Assembly (NCBI GenBank): GCA_008477525.1
Contig: SPDT01000005.1
Span: 2,294,001-2,358,000 of the forward strand
Direction: 5' to 3'
DNA length: 64,000 bases
Source of the DNA: Hypomyces perniciosus
Taxonomy: Eukaryota > Ascomycota > Sordariomycetes > Hypocreales > Hypocreaceae
A model generated the notes under the pieces. It did not search any database and had not been told where the DNA came from. It saw only the letters and a program-made list of their open reading frames with translations. Numbering within the stretch: position 1 is the stretch's first letter; every line of letters starts with the position of its first letter. The position numbers were made by a program, and so were the translations under genes. Shown piece after piece: positions 23,596-35,040 of the stretch.

Positions 23596-26085
23596 ATGTC
23601 CAAGGAAGAAGAATCGCACAACACTTTTAGCCAAGAAGATCATCAGGTGAGTAAGCGGGTTATGCAACAAATCTCGTGCTGGCGCTGAACCCTTGAGCCT
23701 AGGCTGCCTTCATCTTTGACCCTGATGACAATGAGGATGCTCGGCGTGAACGACCAGCAAAACGGCGAAGGGTAGCAAAAAAGACTGTACAAGACGATGA
23801 TCAAGAAGATTCATCACCGTCATCGTCTCTATTCTTCCCACTTTTGGGGGGTCTGGAAAGTCCCGGATGTGTCCAGCGGCGGCAGCAATTATTCGAAGAG
23901 AGCTGGGCTATGGTTGATACCCGCATACAGGTGATGCCGCCCAAAACATCTCAACTGCTAGGCTGAGAATTGTATTGACAATATGCAGGGCATTCTGCGA
24001 GACTCGAACTCTGCAACTCTTGATCATGTCTTGGCGTTTGTCAGTACAGCCAAGTCAGAATGGTAAGAATCACTATAAAGTCTATGCGGTTGAAAGAGTG
24101 CACAACACTGACACGATTTTAGTGGCAGCAAGATTCCTTCCGCCTTCATCATTACGGGACCAGACATCTCCTCACAGGATTTATTGTTTGAACAACTGTC
24201 GGAGACGCTGCAGGAGGCTTCTGTTAGCAAATTTGTGAGACTGCGGTCGTCGGAAGCAGCCAATCTGAAAGGAGCTCTCAAGAAGATTATCCGTGATGCC
24301 ACGTCCAAAATATCAGAAGACGATGGCAACGAAGATTTGCAAGTCGGACAAGGACAAGATGTGAGTCCTAATTTTGCAAGAGGTCGTCCTTGAGAGTTAC
24401 TTATGCTTTCTCCTAGGGCCGACGCTATCTCGACTATGACCTCGAGGCTCTGCATGCGTTCATCAAGTACCAGCACTGTGATCATGTATTTGTGGCGTTT
24501 CAAGATAGCGAGGCGTTTGATAGCAGTCTGCTATCTGAGCTGATTGATCTTTTCAGGTATGTCTGCCGCTTCACTTATGCCAACATTATGGGAATTTGCT
24601 AACGGACGGAAAGTTCATGGCGACCACGGATACCATTTACTCTCTTATTCGGAATTGCCACGTCCATCGAACTCCTCCAGGCCCGCTTGTTGAAGTCAGC
24701 GTGTCGATTGATCCACGGCGAGCAGTTCGACTGTGTACAGACAGAGACAATCCTAGAAAGTGTTTTCAAGGGTGCTGTAGCAGCAAGCGATGCGCCACTA
24801 CGACTGGGAGCACAAGTACTTGGAGGGATGCTAGACCGCCAAAAGGAACAGGTCGCTGGTATCCAGGCATTCATCAGCTCGCTGAAGGTGAGACACAATG
24901 GTTATCAAGCAGGCCATTCGTTACATAGCTGACATACAGTAGTATGCCTACATGTGCCATTTCTATGCAAACCCACTCAGTATTCTCTTGGCACACGAAG
25001 TTGGAGGGGATAACGACATTCTCCAGGCAGAGCATGTTGAAGCGATACGACATTTACCCTCGTTTCGTAACGAAGTCGAAAGAGCACTCGACCTTGCCAC
25101 CCCGGAGTCTCTCAGGTGCGCAAGGCAATTCCTCGAAGAAGACGAGTATCTGGTTACTAGAGTCAGAGCCAACGAAGTTGTTCGACAGAACTGGATAGAT
25201 GATCGTCTGCGTTCACTGCTTGTTGCAGAGGCTGTCGGGGCATTACACTCGGCGTTTTCACGAGCATATGTTGACGCCATGACTAACGCCCACCGAGAGG
25301 ACGGAAGCGCAAACTTGGTGGAGTGTATTCGACGAATGGACGCCGAACCCCTTTTGACTATGCTGAATCGAATAATATCGATACTCAAGGAAGGCGAGCC
25401 AAGCGTTCATCTTGCCCCAGCTTCCAGGACTGAAGATTGTGAGCTGCAAGCCTCCCTCGAAGATATCGGAGAACGTCTTCAACAACTGCTGCGGGAGGTG
25501 CAGGAAAAAGGCATTAGTCTACGCAGCAAATACAGCGGGCAGAGCAAAGTTATGCGGACTACGGTTATCGCGCAACGTGTGCAGCTGAGCCGTGACTCGG
25601 CGGCTCTCCGAGAGGAAGATAAGCAGCTGACGGAGATTGTCGACGCAGTGACGGAGCTGTTGACGTCGCACTTCCAAGACTCTCCGCCAAGTAGTGTGCT
25701 TTTCTCGGAGGCCTGGCTCTACGATTCCAAGTCACCTTTACGGGATGTCATGGTACCACGCCCACGGACGACATTTGAGCGCAGCCTGGGTCGACCGCAT
25801 GACTATCTCTCTTGCGAATGCTGTAACAGCGGCGCGGGCGATGACATTATGCAGGCGACGCTTCCAGCCACATCTATTCTGTACCATCTCTACCTCGAGA
25901 CCGGCAACCTGATCAACGTGGCGGACCTGTGGACGGCGTTTTATGCACTAGTGGGAGAGAAGGAAGGGGATGAGCGGAAAGCCCTGGTGATGTTCTATCG
26001 AGGCTTGGCAGAGTTGCGGGCATTGGGCTTTGTGAAGGGCAGCAAGAAGAAGGTTGATCACATTGCCAAGGTTAGGTGGCTTTGA
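23596..26085 (+). CDS. orc3: Origin recognition complex subunit 3
   Basis: Seven exons (23596-23646, 23703-23930, 23989-24062, 24123-24360, 24417-24556, 24614-24887, 24943-26085) encode 715 residues. ORC marks replication origins and recruits Cdc6 and Cdt1-MCM. The N-terminus is charged with a basic patch (RPAKRRRVAKK). An AAA-like core follows, with IPSAFIITGPDISSQDLLFE in the Walker A position but no GKT, as known for Orc3. The diagnostic block is RPRIPFTLLFGIATSIELLQ followed by ARLLKSACRLIHGEQFD, conserved in Orc3. The insertion and winged-helix regions complete the C-terminus, which ends KKKVDHIAKVRWL. Acceptor choices at 24613 and 24942 were set by reading-frame continuity. Confidence 0.93.
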
Positions 26086-26249
26086 GCGAGGAGTGGATAT
26101 GAACAGAAAGGGCTTCTTTGATGGCACATGTCAGTGCATGGATTTTTTGTGAAAGAGAATACTAGTACCACTTATTCATAGACATATATGTAATACTGGG
26201 GGGTAATATCCACGCTTTGATCAGTCACATGGGACGCGGGATTTGGGAC

Positions 26250-27410
26250 AACACGGAGTATACGGAGTATATACGGCATACGGAATATTGATTCCCGGTT
26301 GCCAAGTACTCATAAATAGCAACTGACTGACACAATGGGTCAGGGGTTCGGATTTGGAGAACAGAGAGAACATTCGATTTCGGCTTCCATGGACGGGAGA
26401 CAGCGAGGAAACAACAAAAAAAAGAAAAAAAAAGGGGATGAATCATATACCTAACATTAGATTGACAGGCAGGGCATGTTTGGCCAACGAGCTGAAAAGC
26501 GCGGTCGTCCTACAGTATAATTACGGGGAAAGGGGGGAGGGGGGTGCATACCTTGACGAAATGTCTCGGAGCTGTGTTTCCATTTTGATCCCGTCATCAC
26601 ACACAAATCACACAATAGTACGGAGTACGAGGAGTACGAGTAATAATTGAGACGAGATTGTGAAAATAAAAGGGCTCCAAATGTGATTCAACAAGAAACA
26701 GTCGGGTCTGGTGAGAGGACGACGGCTCACGTAAGCGCGGCCCGAGAAATTCGCCGGAGATGGAGGATTATTATTTTGCATATGCATGGCGGGACGGGAG
26801 AAATTGGGACGTTTCACGATTGGGGGCGATAATCATGAGCTGCGGAGAAATACGACGCTGGTAATCGACAGTAGCAGTGCTAGTACTCCGTACTAGCAGT
26901 AGTATTATTGGAGGGATCCGGCGGAAAGGGAAACGACGGCATCTTTTGCTCTGCATATCTGTATGTATGTATATACGAGTATGTACGATGAACAAAGCAA
27001 AGCATACCTACGGAGTAAAGAAACGGTGATTGATGTTGGCATTACTGCCCCGTGCATGTAGGCTTTTGTTTTCCGAGTCAAATTTGTCATTATACCCAGT
27101 TATCCATCGTCCATATCTTCGTCTATCTACCTATCCAGGTAGTACTACTAAGGTAGGATACGAAGTACTCCGTAAGTTTGTCAGAGAATACGGAGTAGTA
27201 TTTACTGTGCTTTCCGGCGGTAGTGGGGCTCCCCGGGGACATTCGGCCAACTTTTGCCGAAACATACGGAAGAGGACGGATTCCATGTTGGCCGAAGGCG
27301 GTGATTGTCCGACTGCTACTCTGTCGAAGGATTGCGAGTATTAGTACTCCATAGTTTGCAGTTATTAGATGCTACGAGTACTCGTAGTAGTACTATTACT
27401 ACTTCGTACT
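26250..27410. repeat. Cluster of TACGGAGTA / TACTCCGTA / TACTTCGTA motifs
   Basis: Copies are seen near 26258, 26618, 26884, 27009, 27159-27175 (TACGAAGTACTCCGTA, a 16-nt hybrid), 27189 and 27401. A perfect 16-bp palindrome CTACGAGTACTCGTAG lies at 27372-27387. Confidence 0.85.
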
Positions 27411-27952
27411 TGTTGGTTGGCACTAGCATTACGGATTACTACTACCTGTAGGAGTAATGGTAGCGATCCTGTCCAACGGTCGGAACTGCCCAACCGCAGA
27501 CTATTAGTTAATATCACGTATCGGATTTATTAACATGCCGCAGCTTTCCAGTGCCATGTGCTGTGCCATGTGCGACTATCGAATTCGGTGACGTTGACGG
27601 CGCAGCACAGCCTTATGTGCCGATATGCTAATGCGCGTGAACACCTCCTCTTCCAACTTCTGGGAGAAAAGTAAAAAAGACGACGGTGCCGGCCACCCAG
27701 AAACCGTCTCACCTATTTTTGCTACTCGTGCCACTTATTTACCCACCGCCGGACTCGGCCGGGGTCTGTCTGGTCTCCATCTTCTTCTTCTTGTTTGTTC
27801 TATGCATCTTCCTTTGTTGGTCTGTGTGTAAGGGAGAGTACTATTAGAAGAGAGACATCGGAATCGGGGCCGGAACTGGCATCCTCCATGGGATTGAGCG
27901 CAGTGCTGAGCCACGCGAGTTGCTGGTTCCGGGTCCCAAGAGCCGCGCTTGT

Positions 27953-27989
27953 TTGTCTTTGTCTTTGTCTTGTCTTGTCTTGTCTTGTC
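27953..27989 (+). repeat. TTTGTC/TTGTC microsatellite
   Basis: Two TTTGTC units are followed by five perfect TTGTC units at 27965-27989. Confidence 0.9.
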
Positions 27990-29566
27990 TTGCTTGTTTG
28001 CAACTCGTGAGAGAGGCGGGATATGAGCGAGGGAGCGAGATGAGAGGGGGGGGAGGGTTCGGATCCTTGGCTGCTGGGTGGCCCAGCGTTTTTAGCCATG
28101 TCTCACTTCAAGCGTTGAAAGCGTCTGCGTCCGTCGCAAAGCTACCACCTAACATTGCGTGCGAACGAAGGTGATGAGCGCAGCCAGGCCAGACCAGGCC
28201 AGCGCCAAAGTCTTGCTTGCGCCCTGGACAAGCGAATGAATGACACTTTTCGTTTGCGTGTATGGAGGAGATCCAGGCCTAGCGCTCGAAAGCGTGCCCA
28301 GAGGCGAGACATGCCCCCCCAGACGGAGTATTCCAGGGCATCGTTCCGCGCACCTCACACACGCGGCGCCAGCGGCACTGCCGCTTAATCAATCTTCCAA
28401 GACATATCTACGGAGTACTTCGTAGGGAGTTCGGCGGCGTCTTGCCCAGAAGCAGTAGCCAACTGCGTGGTTGGTGGGGGGCGGCGAGCAAGGAACAAGG
28501 AGGGACTGTCAGAAGCAGCGCAGCAGGAGAGAGACACATGAGGCGGCTGATGTGAGCAGCTGGGCCGGAAAACCGGGCTGCTGAAAGTGAGTAACTCGTA
28601 AAGGTGACAGCGGCCAACAGATTTAGCTTTAGTGAACTGTGCTAGCAGAGCAGTTGGATAGTGCTAGCATACGATCCATGCTGTAATCTAAATCAACACA
28701 CAAGGAGGGCTGGGGTGTGGGCAGACCGTTGGAGAGACAAACACAAAAAGCCGTTTGTTATAGATAGAGCACGAGTCCGGCCATCCAGCCCCCGGATCCA
28801 GCATTCACCTCATTTCAGAGTCACTGATCAGTCTAAAATCACCAACAACCAACCAAACAAACCAAACAAAAAAGTCGCCCATTTCACTTCCTCACCAGAG
28901 ACATCCGAAAAAGAAGAAGCGCTCGGGCCTATAGAAGAAAAAAAAGTCTCGGTCTATGCGTCTATGCGTCATTGTCTTTGCCATTGTCAATTGCTATTGA
29001 TTCGGATTCAGATTCGGATTCAGAGCTGCTGCCAACAACAATAAGACAAGAAGCCAAAAAAAAGGGACCCGGCCATTGCATCCGATCAATTTCAACGCAT
29101 TCATCAGCGGGTGTTAATTTTTATAAAGAAAAAAGGGCATTCGTTCTTTTCTTCTTCTTCTCATCTCTTCTTTCTTCAACCAAACAAACATTCTTCACCT
29201 CTTTTTTTCCGCCTTTGACGTTACAAACAACAACCCCTCGGTCACTCCGCTTTCACCAGATACTTTACTATTTTAAGGTTTCTTTCCGCGAGCGTCGCCG
29301 CTTTGTGAACGAGTCAGAGAGTTGGGACAGAGAGCAAACACATAAACACTACCACGCCCCAGAGACGAATATTAAAAGGGTCTTCTTCTTCTTCTTCGTC
29401 TTCCGATCCCTCGTCGCACTCTGTTCTGTCAGTCTCTATCACTGCTGGTGCTGGGCCAAGAATAGTCAACACTTTCTTGTTTGCATACACACAACACCAT
29501 TATCAACCACCAACATCATCACTACGCTCTGATCGATTGCGTCTTTGGACGAGACAACTTCTACTA

Positions 29567-29586
29567 CCAACCAACCAACCAACCAA
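29567..29586 (+). repeat. CCAA microsatellite in the leader of the 29623 gene
   Basis: Five perfect CCAA units lie about 37 bp before the chosen start codon, in unstructured CA-rich leader sequence typical of fungal 5' UTRs. Confidence 0.9.
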
Positions 29587-29622
29587 AAAATACATAAATC
29601 TACACACATACACACCGTCATC

Positions 29623-30087
29623 ATGATGCACCACCGTGGCATTTCCTCCCACCGCCGCTCAGAACCCTTCCTCCGCCGACGGCTCGCCAGAAACCCAGAG
29701 CTCGCCCGCAAACTGCACCAGATGGCTCTCCCGCTCTCCCCTCTCGTGCAACTCACCACCGGCGCCGTCCACCCCCATTTCCCCCGGACTGTCCTGCAGT
29801 TCTGGCTCCTGACGGACTCCCAGCTCGAGAGCCTGGCCCAGTTCTACCACCAGCGCACGCCCTCACCGTGGTCGAAGCAGTACCCTTGCCCCGTCGACTG
29901 GCGCTCCGATGCCCCGCTAGAGGAGAAGCGCCGCAAGATGGGCCGATTCATTGGTTTGAGGGGCTGTGAGTCTCCGGCTGCTATGCTCAAGACAGAAGAA
30001 CAGATTGCCCGGGAGGTGAGGTTGGCGAGCAGGTCAGCCAAGGAGGAGGAGGCATGGCGACGGAAGATGAACCCTTTCCCTCAATAA
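29623..30087 (+). CDS. Small conserved ascomycete protein of unknown function
   Basis: A single exon encodes 154 residues from the first of two adjacent ATGs (29623 and 29626). The open frame extends upstream only from a TTG at 29545 through repetitive leader sequence. The product is basic, with an Arg-rich N-terminus (HRRSEPFLRRRLARNP). A conserved-looking centre reads HPHFPRTVLQFWLLTDSQLE, then LAQFYHQRTPSPWSKQYPCP, and later EEKRRKMGRFIGLRGCESP. A charged helical C-terminus follows. Codon use and composition mark it as real, and I believe similar proteins occur across filamentous ascomycetes, but I know no function. It sits after an unusually long gene-free tract. Confidence 0.75.
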   Translation: MMHHRGISSHRRSEPFLRRRLARNPELARKLHQMALPLSPLVQLTTGAVHPHFPRTVLQFWLLTDSQLESLAQFYHQRTPSPWSKQYPCPVDWRSDAPLEEKRRKMGRFIGLRGCESPAAMLKTEEQIAREVRLASRSAKEEEAWRRKMNPFPQ

Positions 30088-30902
30088 AAAGCCAATTCAC
30101 CCTCGTCGTCATCATCAGCATCATCGGTTTGGGGATAGGTATTCCCAGAGGTTTCAGGAGTTGCGAGGCTTTTTGTGTGTTTGCTTTTTTTTTTATGGAT
30201 TCTGGTTTGGGAGGTTCATGATGCATGTAGATAGCGATTTCTCTGAGCGACCGTCACCGGCGCATCTTTTTTTTCATGATTGATTGATTGATATCAATCT
30301 TCGGTGTTACAGGAAACAAGCATCAAGGGATTGCATTGGAGGGAGAGGAGGAAAGGAACGCATAGAAGCCCACAGCAATGACATGGCATGACTCTTTTCC
30401 GCAGAGAACAAAATACCAATTTACTCTACATAAATTCCCTTTCATGTGCCTCATGATATTTTTCGACTTATTCTATCTGGTCTTTTCTATCTGGTCATGA
30501 TGTCACTGCACATGTGGTTTGCAGGGATATACATCTATTTTTTCCTTCTTTTTGTCTCTTTTCCTCTTTTTATAGGCAATCCGTTTCGAGCTTATGTACC
30601 GTGAATGCTTGTGATTAAAGGCTCTGTTCCCAATTACAAGGCGTAACTACTAAGAGAATGGCCTGTCCCACAGATGCAAAAAAGACGAGAGAAAATAGTG
30701 TGAAAAAAAATACAAAGATACATACATACATGCGTGTCATACTTTGTAGAGTCATACTGATAAATACCCCACCAAGATTGTAAAACCTTCAACCCCCGGT
30801 CAAAATCAATCCTCACGACGAGGGGCAAGTCCACCAGCTTCATCACCAAAGTCCGCTTCATCTTCCATTGCTCTTCGTTTGTTCAATTTTGAAGCATTCA
30901 CA
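30088..30902. other. Intergenic region before GMP synthetase
   Basis: AT-rich and T-run-rich sequence consistent with a 3' UTR and a promoter. No gene is supported; the 75-codon minus-strand frame at 30634-30861 has no features. Confidence 0.55.
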
Positions 30903-33773
30903 ATGGCCGAACATCAGCGTGAGCTTGAGCCGCACGAGCTCTATGATACCGTGCTCGTGCTGGACTTTGGGTGAGAAAAAAACCCATTTTTTGATCCGCT
31001 GTATCAAAGCATTCGAGTGCGACTGACGATTTCCAAGCTCGCAGTTTTCGCATCTGCTGACGAGGCGCCTGCGAGAGTTTTCCGTCTATGCTGAAATGCT
31101 CCCATGCACGCAGAAACTGTCAGAACTCTCCTGGAAGCCCGTGGGCATCATCTTGAGTGGTGGCCCTTACAGTGTGTACGAGGATGGGGCACCTCATGGT
31201 ATGGCTCGACTCTGCGTTCTGATGAGAATATAACTAACACATTTGACAGTTGACCCAGCTTTCTTGGATCTCGTACGTCCATGAGAATGTCCTGAATCAG
31301 GCGGTTTCTTTGAACGCCTTATTCTCTAGTCCGGTTGCTGACTTGAACTCCTGCAGGGTGTACCAGTTTTAGGTACGTAGAAAGCAGTCACTCATTGACA
31401 GTATTGTCTCTAACACATTCGGGCAGGTATTTGCTACGGAATGCAGGAACTTGCGTACCGAGTATCCAAGGAGAATGTCGTGGCTGGCACAGCAAGAGAG
31501 CAAGTTACCAAAATGGTCTCTTAGATGCGTCTCTAACAGCTCGTCAGATATGGACATGCGGACCTTTCTGCCACCAAGGTTGGCGGCCATGTTGATCGCC
31601 TTTTTGTGAGTTACACTGGGTTCTAATAACTATAGAACCATCTAATCTTCTTTACAGGAAGGTCTGGAGGACAGCATGCGCGGTACGTGGCTTTCCCCAG
31701 CTCCTTTGCCCCTTTCGGATCTCTAGAGTCGTCTGCGAAGCCGAGACCAGCTGCTAAGACACGTCTCTATCAAAATGGATACTAACACCTGGATAGTCTG
31801 GATGTCTCACGGTGACAAGCTTGTTAAGCTGCCGGTACGTATTCCAGACCTAAAAAGTCCTTCAGCATGCATTTGTTTCAGTCCCTAGGAGCAGAGTACT
31901 GTGCCAGCTGCCGTAGACGATCCATATCCGTTCTCTTTTGCTAATTGCTGACTCGGATGCCGGCTTAGGAGGGATTTCATACCATTGCAACCACAAGGAA
32001 CTCGGAATATGCAGCTATTGGACACGAATCCAAGCCAATTTACGCGATCCAATTCCACCCCGAGGTCACGCACACAATTGGGTATTTTATCTCCCAACTC
32101 GGCAGAATCCGGCTGAGGATTCTCTTTGCTAATGCAATTCATTAGTGGAGAAAAGCTTCTAAAGAACTTTGCTGTCAACGTTTGCAATGCCAAGCAGACC
32201 TGGACCATGGCAACTCTGGTTGACCAGGAGATTGCCCGAATTCGCAAACTCGTGGGCCCTGAGGGCCAGGTCCTTGGTGCTGTCAGTGGCGGCGTTGATT
32301 CCACCGTAGCTGCGAAGTTGATGCACGAGGCTATTGGTTCGCGCTTCCACGCAGTGATGGTAGACAACGGTTGTCTCCGATTGAACGAAGCCGTGCAGGT
32401 CAAGAAGACTCTTGGCGAACACCTTGGTATCAATTTGACCGTTGTGGACGCTTCGAAACAGTTTCTCGATGGCCTCAAGGGTCTTGAAGACCCCGAACAG
32501 AAGAGAAAGTTCATCGGTGGCAAGTTCATCGACATTTTCGAAGAGGAAGTCAAGAGGATTGAGGACGCTGCGGCTCACTCCGATCGTGCCGGTAAGATTG
32601 AGTGGTTCCTTCAGGGAACCCTCTACCCGGACGTCATTGAGTCTATCTCGTTCAAAGGCCCGAGTCAGACGATCAAGACTCATCACAACGTCGGTGGTCT
32701 GCCTAAGCGCATGACTGAAGGTCACGGACTGAAGTTGATTGAGGTATGGAACTCCTAGATCTAGGGAGATGCAAATTCACTAACATGTATAGCCGGTATG
32801 TGTTTCACCGAGGACACTGACCGTTCCGACCATGACTCGCTAATACATACTCTAGCTCCGTGAATTGTTTAAAGACGAAGTGCGAGAATTGGGCCGGCAA
32901 CTGGGGTTGCACGATGACCTTGTTATGAGACATCCGGTAAGCTGCTCACAGAACCCCAACTGTCCTTGCCTTTCCTGTTCTAGGGTCATTAGCCCCTGAG
33001 AGAGGCTCGGAGGAACCGAAACGTCTTTCCTCTTGTCCTAAACACGGCAAATCTAAGAAGATCAACTAATTCTGATTGTTTTACCAGTTCCCCGGTCCTG
33101 GAATTGCGATCCGTGTCCTTGGTGAGGTCACCCCTGAAAAGGTTGGGATCGCACGTCAGGCGGACCATATCTTCATCAGTGAGTAACATAAGGTGTCAGG
33201 CTCTTAGTTTATTATCACTAATATTTTCAAGGCATGATCCGTGAAAAGGGCTTGTACGACCAGATTGGACAAGCATTTGCTGCATTGGATCCCAGCGTAT
33301 GTATCCCTACACCATGACCGTCTCTCTTGCATGCCCCTCGACATTTCGAACTCCCACATGTGTAAGAAATACTAATTCCAGATGTGACATAGCGCGCCGT
33401 GGGTGTGATGGGAGACAAGCGTGTCTACCAGTACATCGTAAGTACCATTCGAGTCTATCTACTAACGCAGACTTCGGTTGTTAACAGTGGTCCTAGATCA
33501 TCCTACGTGCAGTGCAGACGAAGGATTTCATGAGTGCGAACCCATATCCCTTCACCACTGAGTTCCTCAACGAGGTTTCGACCCGGATCACCAATGAGGT
33601 GGACGGAGTTTGCAGAGTCGTGTATGACCTTACAAGGTAAGCTTCCCACTCTTACCTGAGATCACCTTCCATCCGAGCGTACAAATGGGACCTCGGATTT
33701 TGTACTTTCTTGGTTGATGATGTAAATGCTAACACTTGCTAGCAAACCGCCCGGAACCATTGAACTTGAGTGA
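30903..33773 (+). CDS. gua1: GMP synthetase (glutamine-hydrolysing)
   Basis: The enzyme converts XMP, glutamine and ATP to GMP in the cytosol. I join 17 exons to 542 residues: 30903-30970, 31038-31198, 31250-31272, 31357-31372, 31427-31499, 31548-31605, 31658-31682, 31797-31834, 31969-32081, 32146-32743, 32793-32795, 32856-32936, 33088-33178, 33232-33296, 33393-33437, 33497-33636 and 33743-33773. The N-terminal class I glutamine amidotransferase domain has [11 protein letters not shown], the nucleophile GICYGMQ and the His-Glu of FHPEVTHT. The ATP-pyrophosphatase domain has the P-loop [12 protein letters not shown] and [11 protein letters not shown]; the C-terminal dimerisation domain ends KPPGTIELE. 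Intron 5 is GC-AG, and exon 11 is a single Pro codon. Every join was fixed by frame and by the conserved protein sequence. Confidence 0.95.
31500..31547 (+). other. gua1: Non-canonical GC-AG intron in GMP synthetase
   Basis: The only join that gives the conserved [17 protein letters not shown] uses donor GA|GCAAGT and acceptor TCAG|A, a 48-nt intron with CTAAC just before the acceptor. GCAAGT is the strong form of donor expected for GC-AG introns. Reading through from 31499 instead hits a TAG at 31522. Confidence 0.88.
32793..32795 (+). other. gua1: 3-nt microexon (CCG, Pro) in GMP synthetase
   Basis: The upstream exon ends LIE and the downstream exon begins [16 protein letters not shown] synthetases have a conserved Pro between them ([12 protein letters not shown]). 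The Pro codon CCG lies alone between two complete introns: 32744-32792 (GTATGG..TATAG, branch CACTAAC) and 32796-32855 (GTATGT..TCTAG, branch GCTAATAC). Skipping it keeps the frame and removes only the Pro. Confidence 0.85.
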
Positions 33774-34243
33774 TGGCGGAATTGGCGAGGTGGAAGATAT
33801 TATTAGACTGGCTTAGACATTGCATAGGACAAAGAAGGGTACAAAACTCCTGATTCCCAAAGCATAAGTTACAATTGCAACACCTGAACAAAGTAAAAAC
33901 GGGGAAACCAGAGTAGGAAAAAAAAATGAATGGGATCGGAACCAGATTTTATAGGTGGCTTCTGAGAATATGGGGAGCTATAAACTACTCCTTACCAAGG
34001 ACGTCGCGACGAGTTGACATCTATTTTACAAGGCCCCATATCCCAACCCCTTTGATCGCCCCCCTGAGTTCTCCCTCATCCAGCGTAGTAGCTGAGCAAA
34101 GTGACGAGGAGTAGTAATATGAATAGCTTGAGTGCCCGCAGCCAACTTCGAGGTACTGTAATAGTCCTTCCCATTCCCTTCACGGTCCCTATATACGTTC
34201 ATGTTCCCCCACCCGAACCAACCTTGCACCAAAATGCTTTTTT
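33774..34243. other. Convergent intergenic region
   Basis: This lies between the stop codons of GMP synthetase and Sec66. I see nothing in it beyond likely 3' UTR sequence. Confidence 0.6.
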
Positions 34244-35040
34244 TCATTTCTTGCTACCCTTCTTCTTGCTGCTGCTCGGAGTGTCGACCACTACGGCATC
34301 CTCCTCACTGCCCTTGGTAGAGCCCTGCTCCAACTCCTCGAGCTCCTTCATGAATTCACTCTTGATCTGCCCCCTCTTCTTCTCCCACCATTGCTTCTCA
34401 CTGTCGGTCTGTGCTTGGATCTCCTCCAGGCGCTGGCGGAGTTTGGTGTTGGCGGCGATTTCGTGGGCAGACTGGAAGATGGTAGGACCCCAGTTTGGCG
34501 CCAGGGCATTAGCCTACAGAACGCATGTTAGTATATCATGTCCGCCGCATCATGAACGACATAGGCATACCTCGGTGACTACATCTCGCAGCTCCTCCTC
34601 CATCTCCTTCTCCGCACGCAGGAACCGCTGCCACAAGTCGTCGCCCACACTGCCCCTCTGGAGGAGCGAACCGCACGCCTGCTTGGCTGTCTTGATCTGG
34701 ATCAAGCGCTCAATGTCCTCGACTGCGCGCCTCAAAAGAGCTGCTCTCAGAACACTGTCCGGGACTTTTGGTGACTTCTCGGCGCCTTCTTCGGGGTCCA
34801 TGTGTAGCAGTGAGAGGTAGATGTTGCGCTGCAAGTGCGGGCCGAACCATGGTGCGAGATTGGCGCTTTCGGCTGTTCAGATGGTCAGTTCAATGCTCTC
34901 TAGACGGTTCGTTACGTTGCGACTGAGTTCATACCGGCTTTCCGTTTTCGGTAGATAGTTGAGAAAGTCATGAGAGCGCCCGAGAGGACGAGAAGGTAGG
35001 CAAATGGAAGGGCTAGGCCCTTCCAGTCGATATCGAGCAT
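34244..35040 (-). CDS. sec66: ER translocation complex subunit Sec66 (Sec71)
   Basis: Three exons (35040-34935, 34872-34571, 34513-34244) encode about 225 residues. Sec66 is a subunit of the Sec62/63 complex for post-translational import into the ER. A single N-terminal membrane anchor is visible (LALPFAYLLVLSGALMTF), followed by STIYRKRKA. The conserved APWFGPHLQRNIYLSLLHM block is typical of Sec66. Helices follow (DSVLRAALLRRAVEDIERL; GDDLWQRFLRAEKEMEEEL), with a charged cytosolic tail ending in Ser/Lys residues (TPSSSKKKGSKK). It is divergent from Npl4, with about 610 bp between the starts. Both genes act at the ER membrane, but shared control is only a suggestion. Confidence 0.9.

Larger units (their letters stand above)
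26086..29622. other. 3.5-kb gene-poor tract with many short palindromes and simple repeats
   Basis: I find no gene here. The first half (26250-27410) is rich in TACGGAGTA/TACTTCGTA motifs and GTA/TAC trinucleotide strings. Simple repeats follow (27953-27989), then from about 28840 a CAA/CT-rich strand that looks like a long 5' leader for the gene at 29623. A non-coding RNA cannot be excluded from sequence alone. Confidence 0.5.

Noticed and set aside
24154..24213. Orc3 lacks a Walker A Lys
   Set aside because: Orc3 proteins generally lack a working ATP site, so the loss is expected.
28972..29532. 186-codon plus-strand open frame
   Set aside because: It starts at a TTG, is full of repeat-encoded Ser/Asp and poly-Phe runs, and lies in the CT/CA-rich leader of the 29623 gene.
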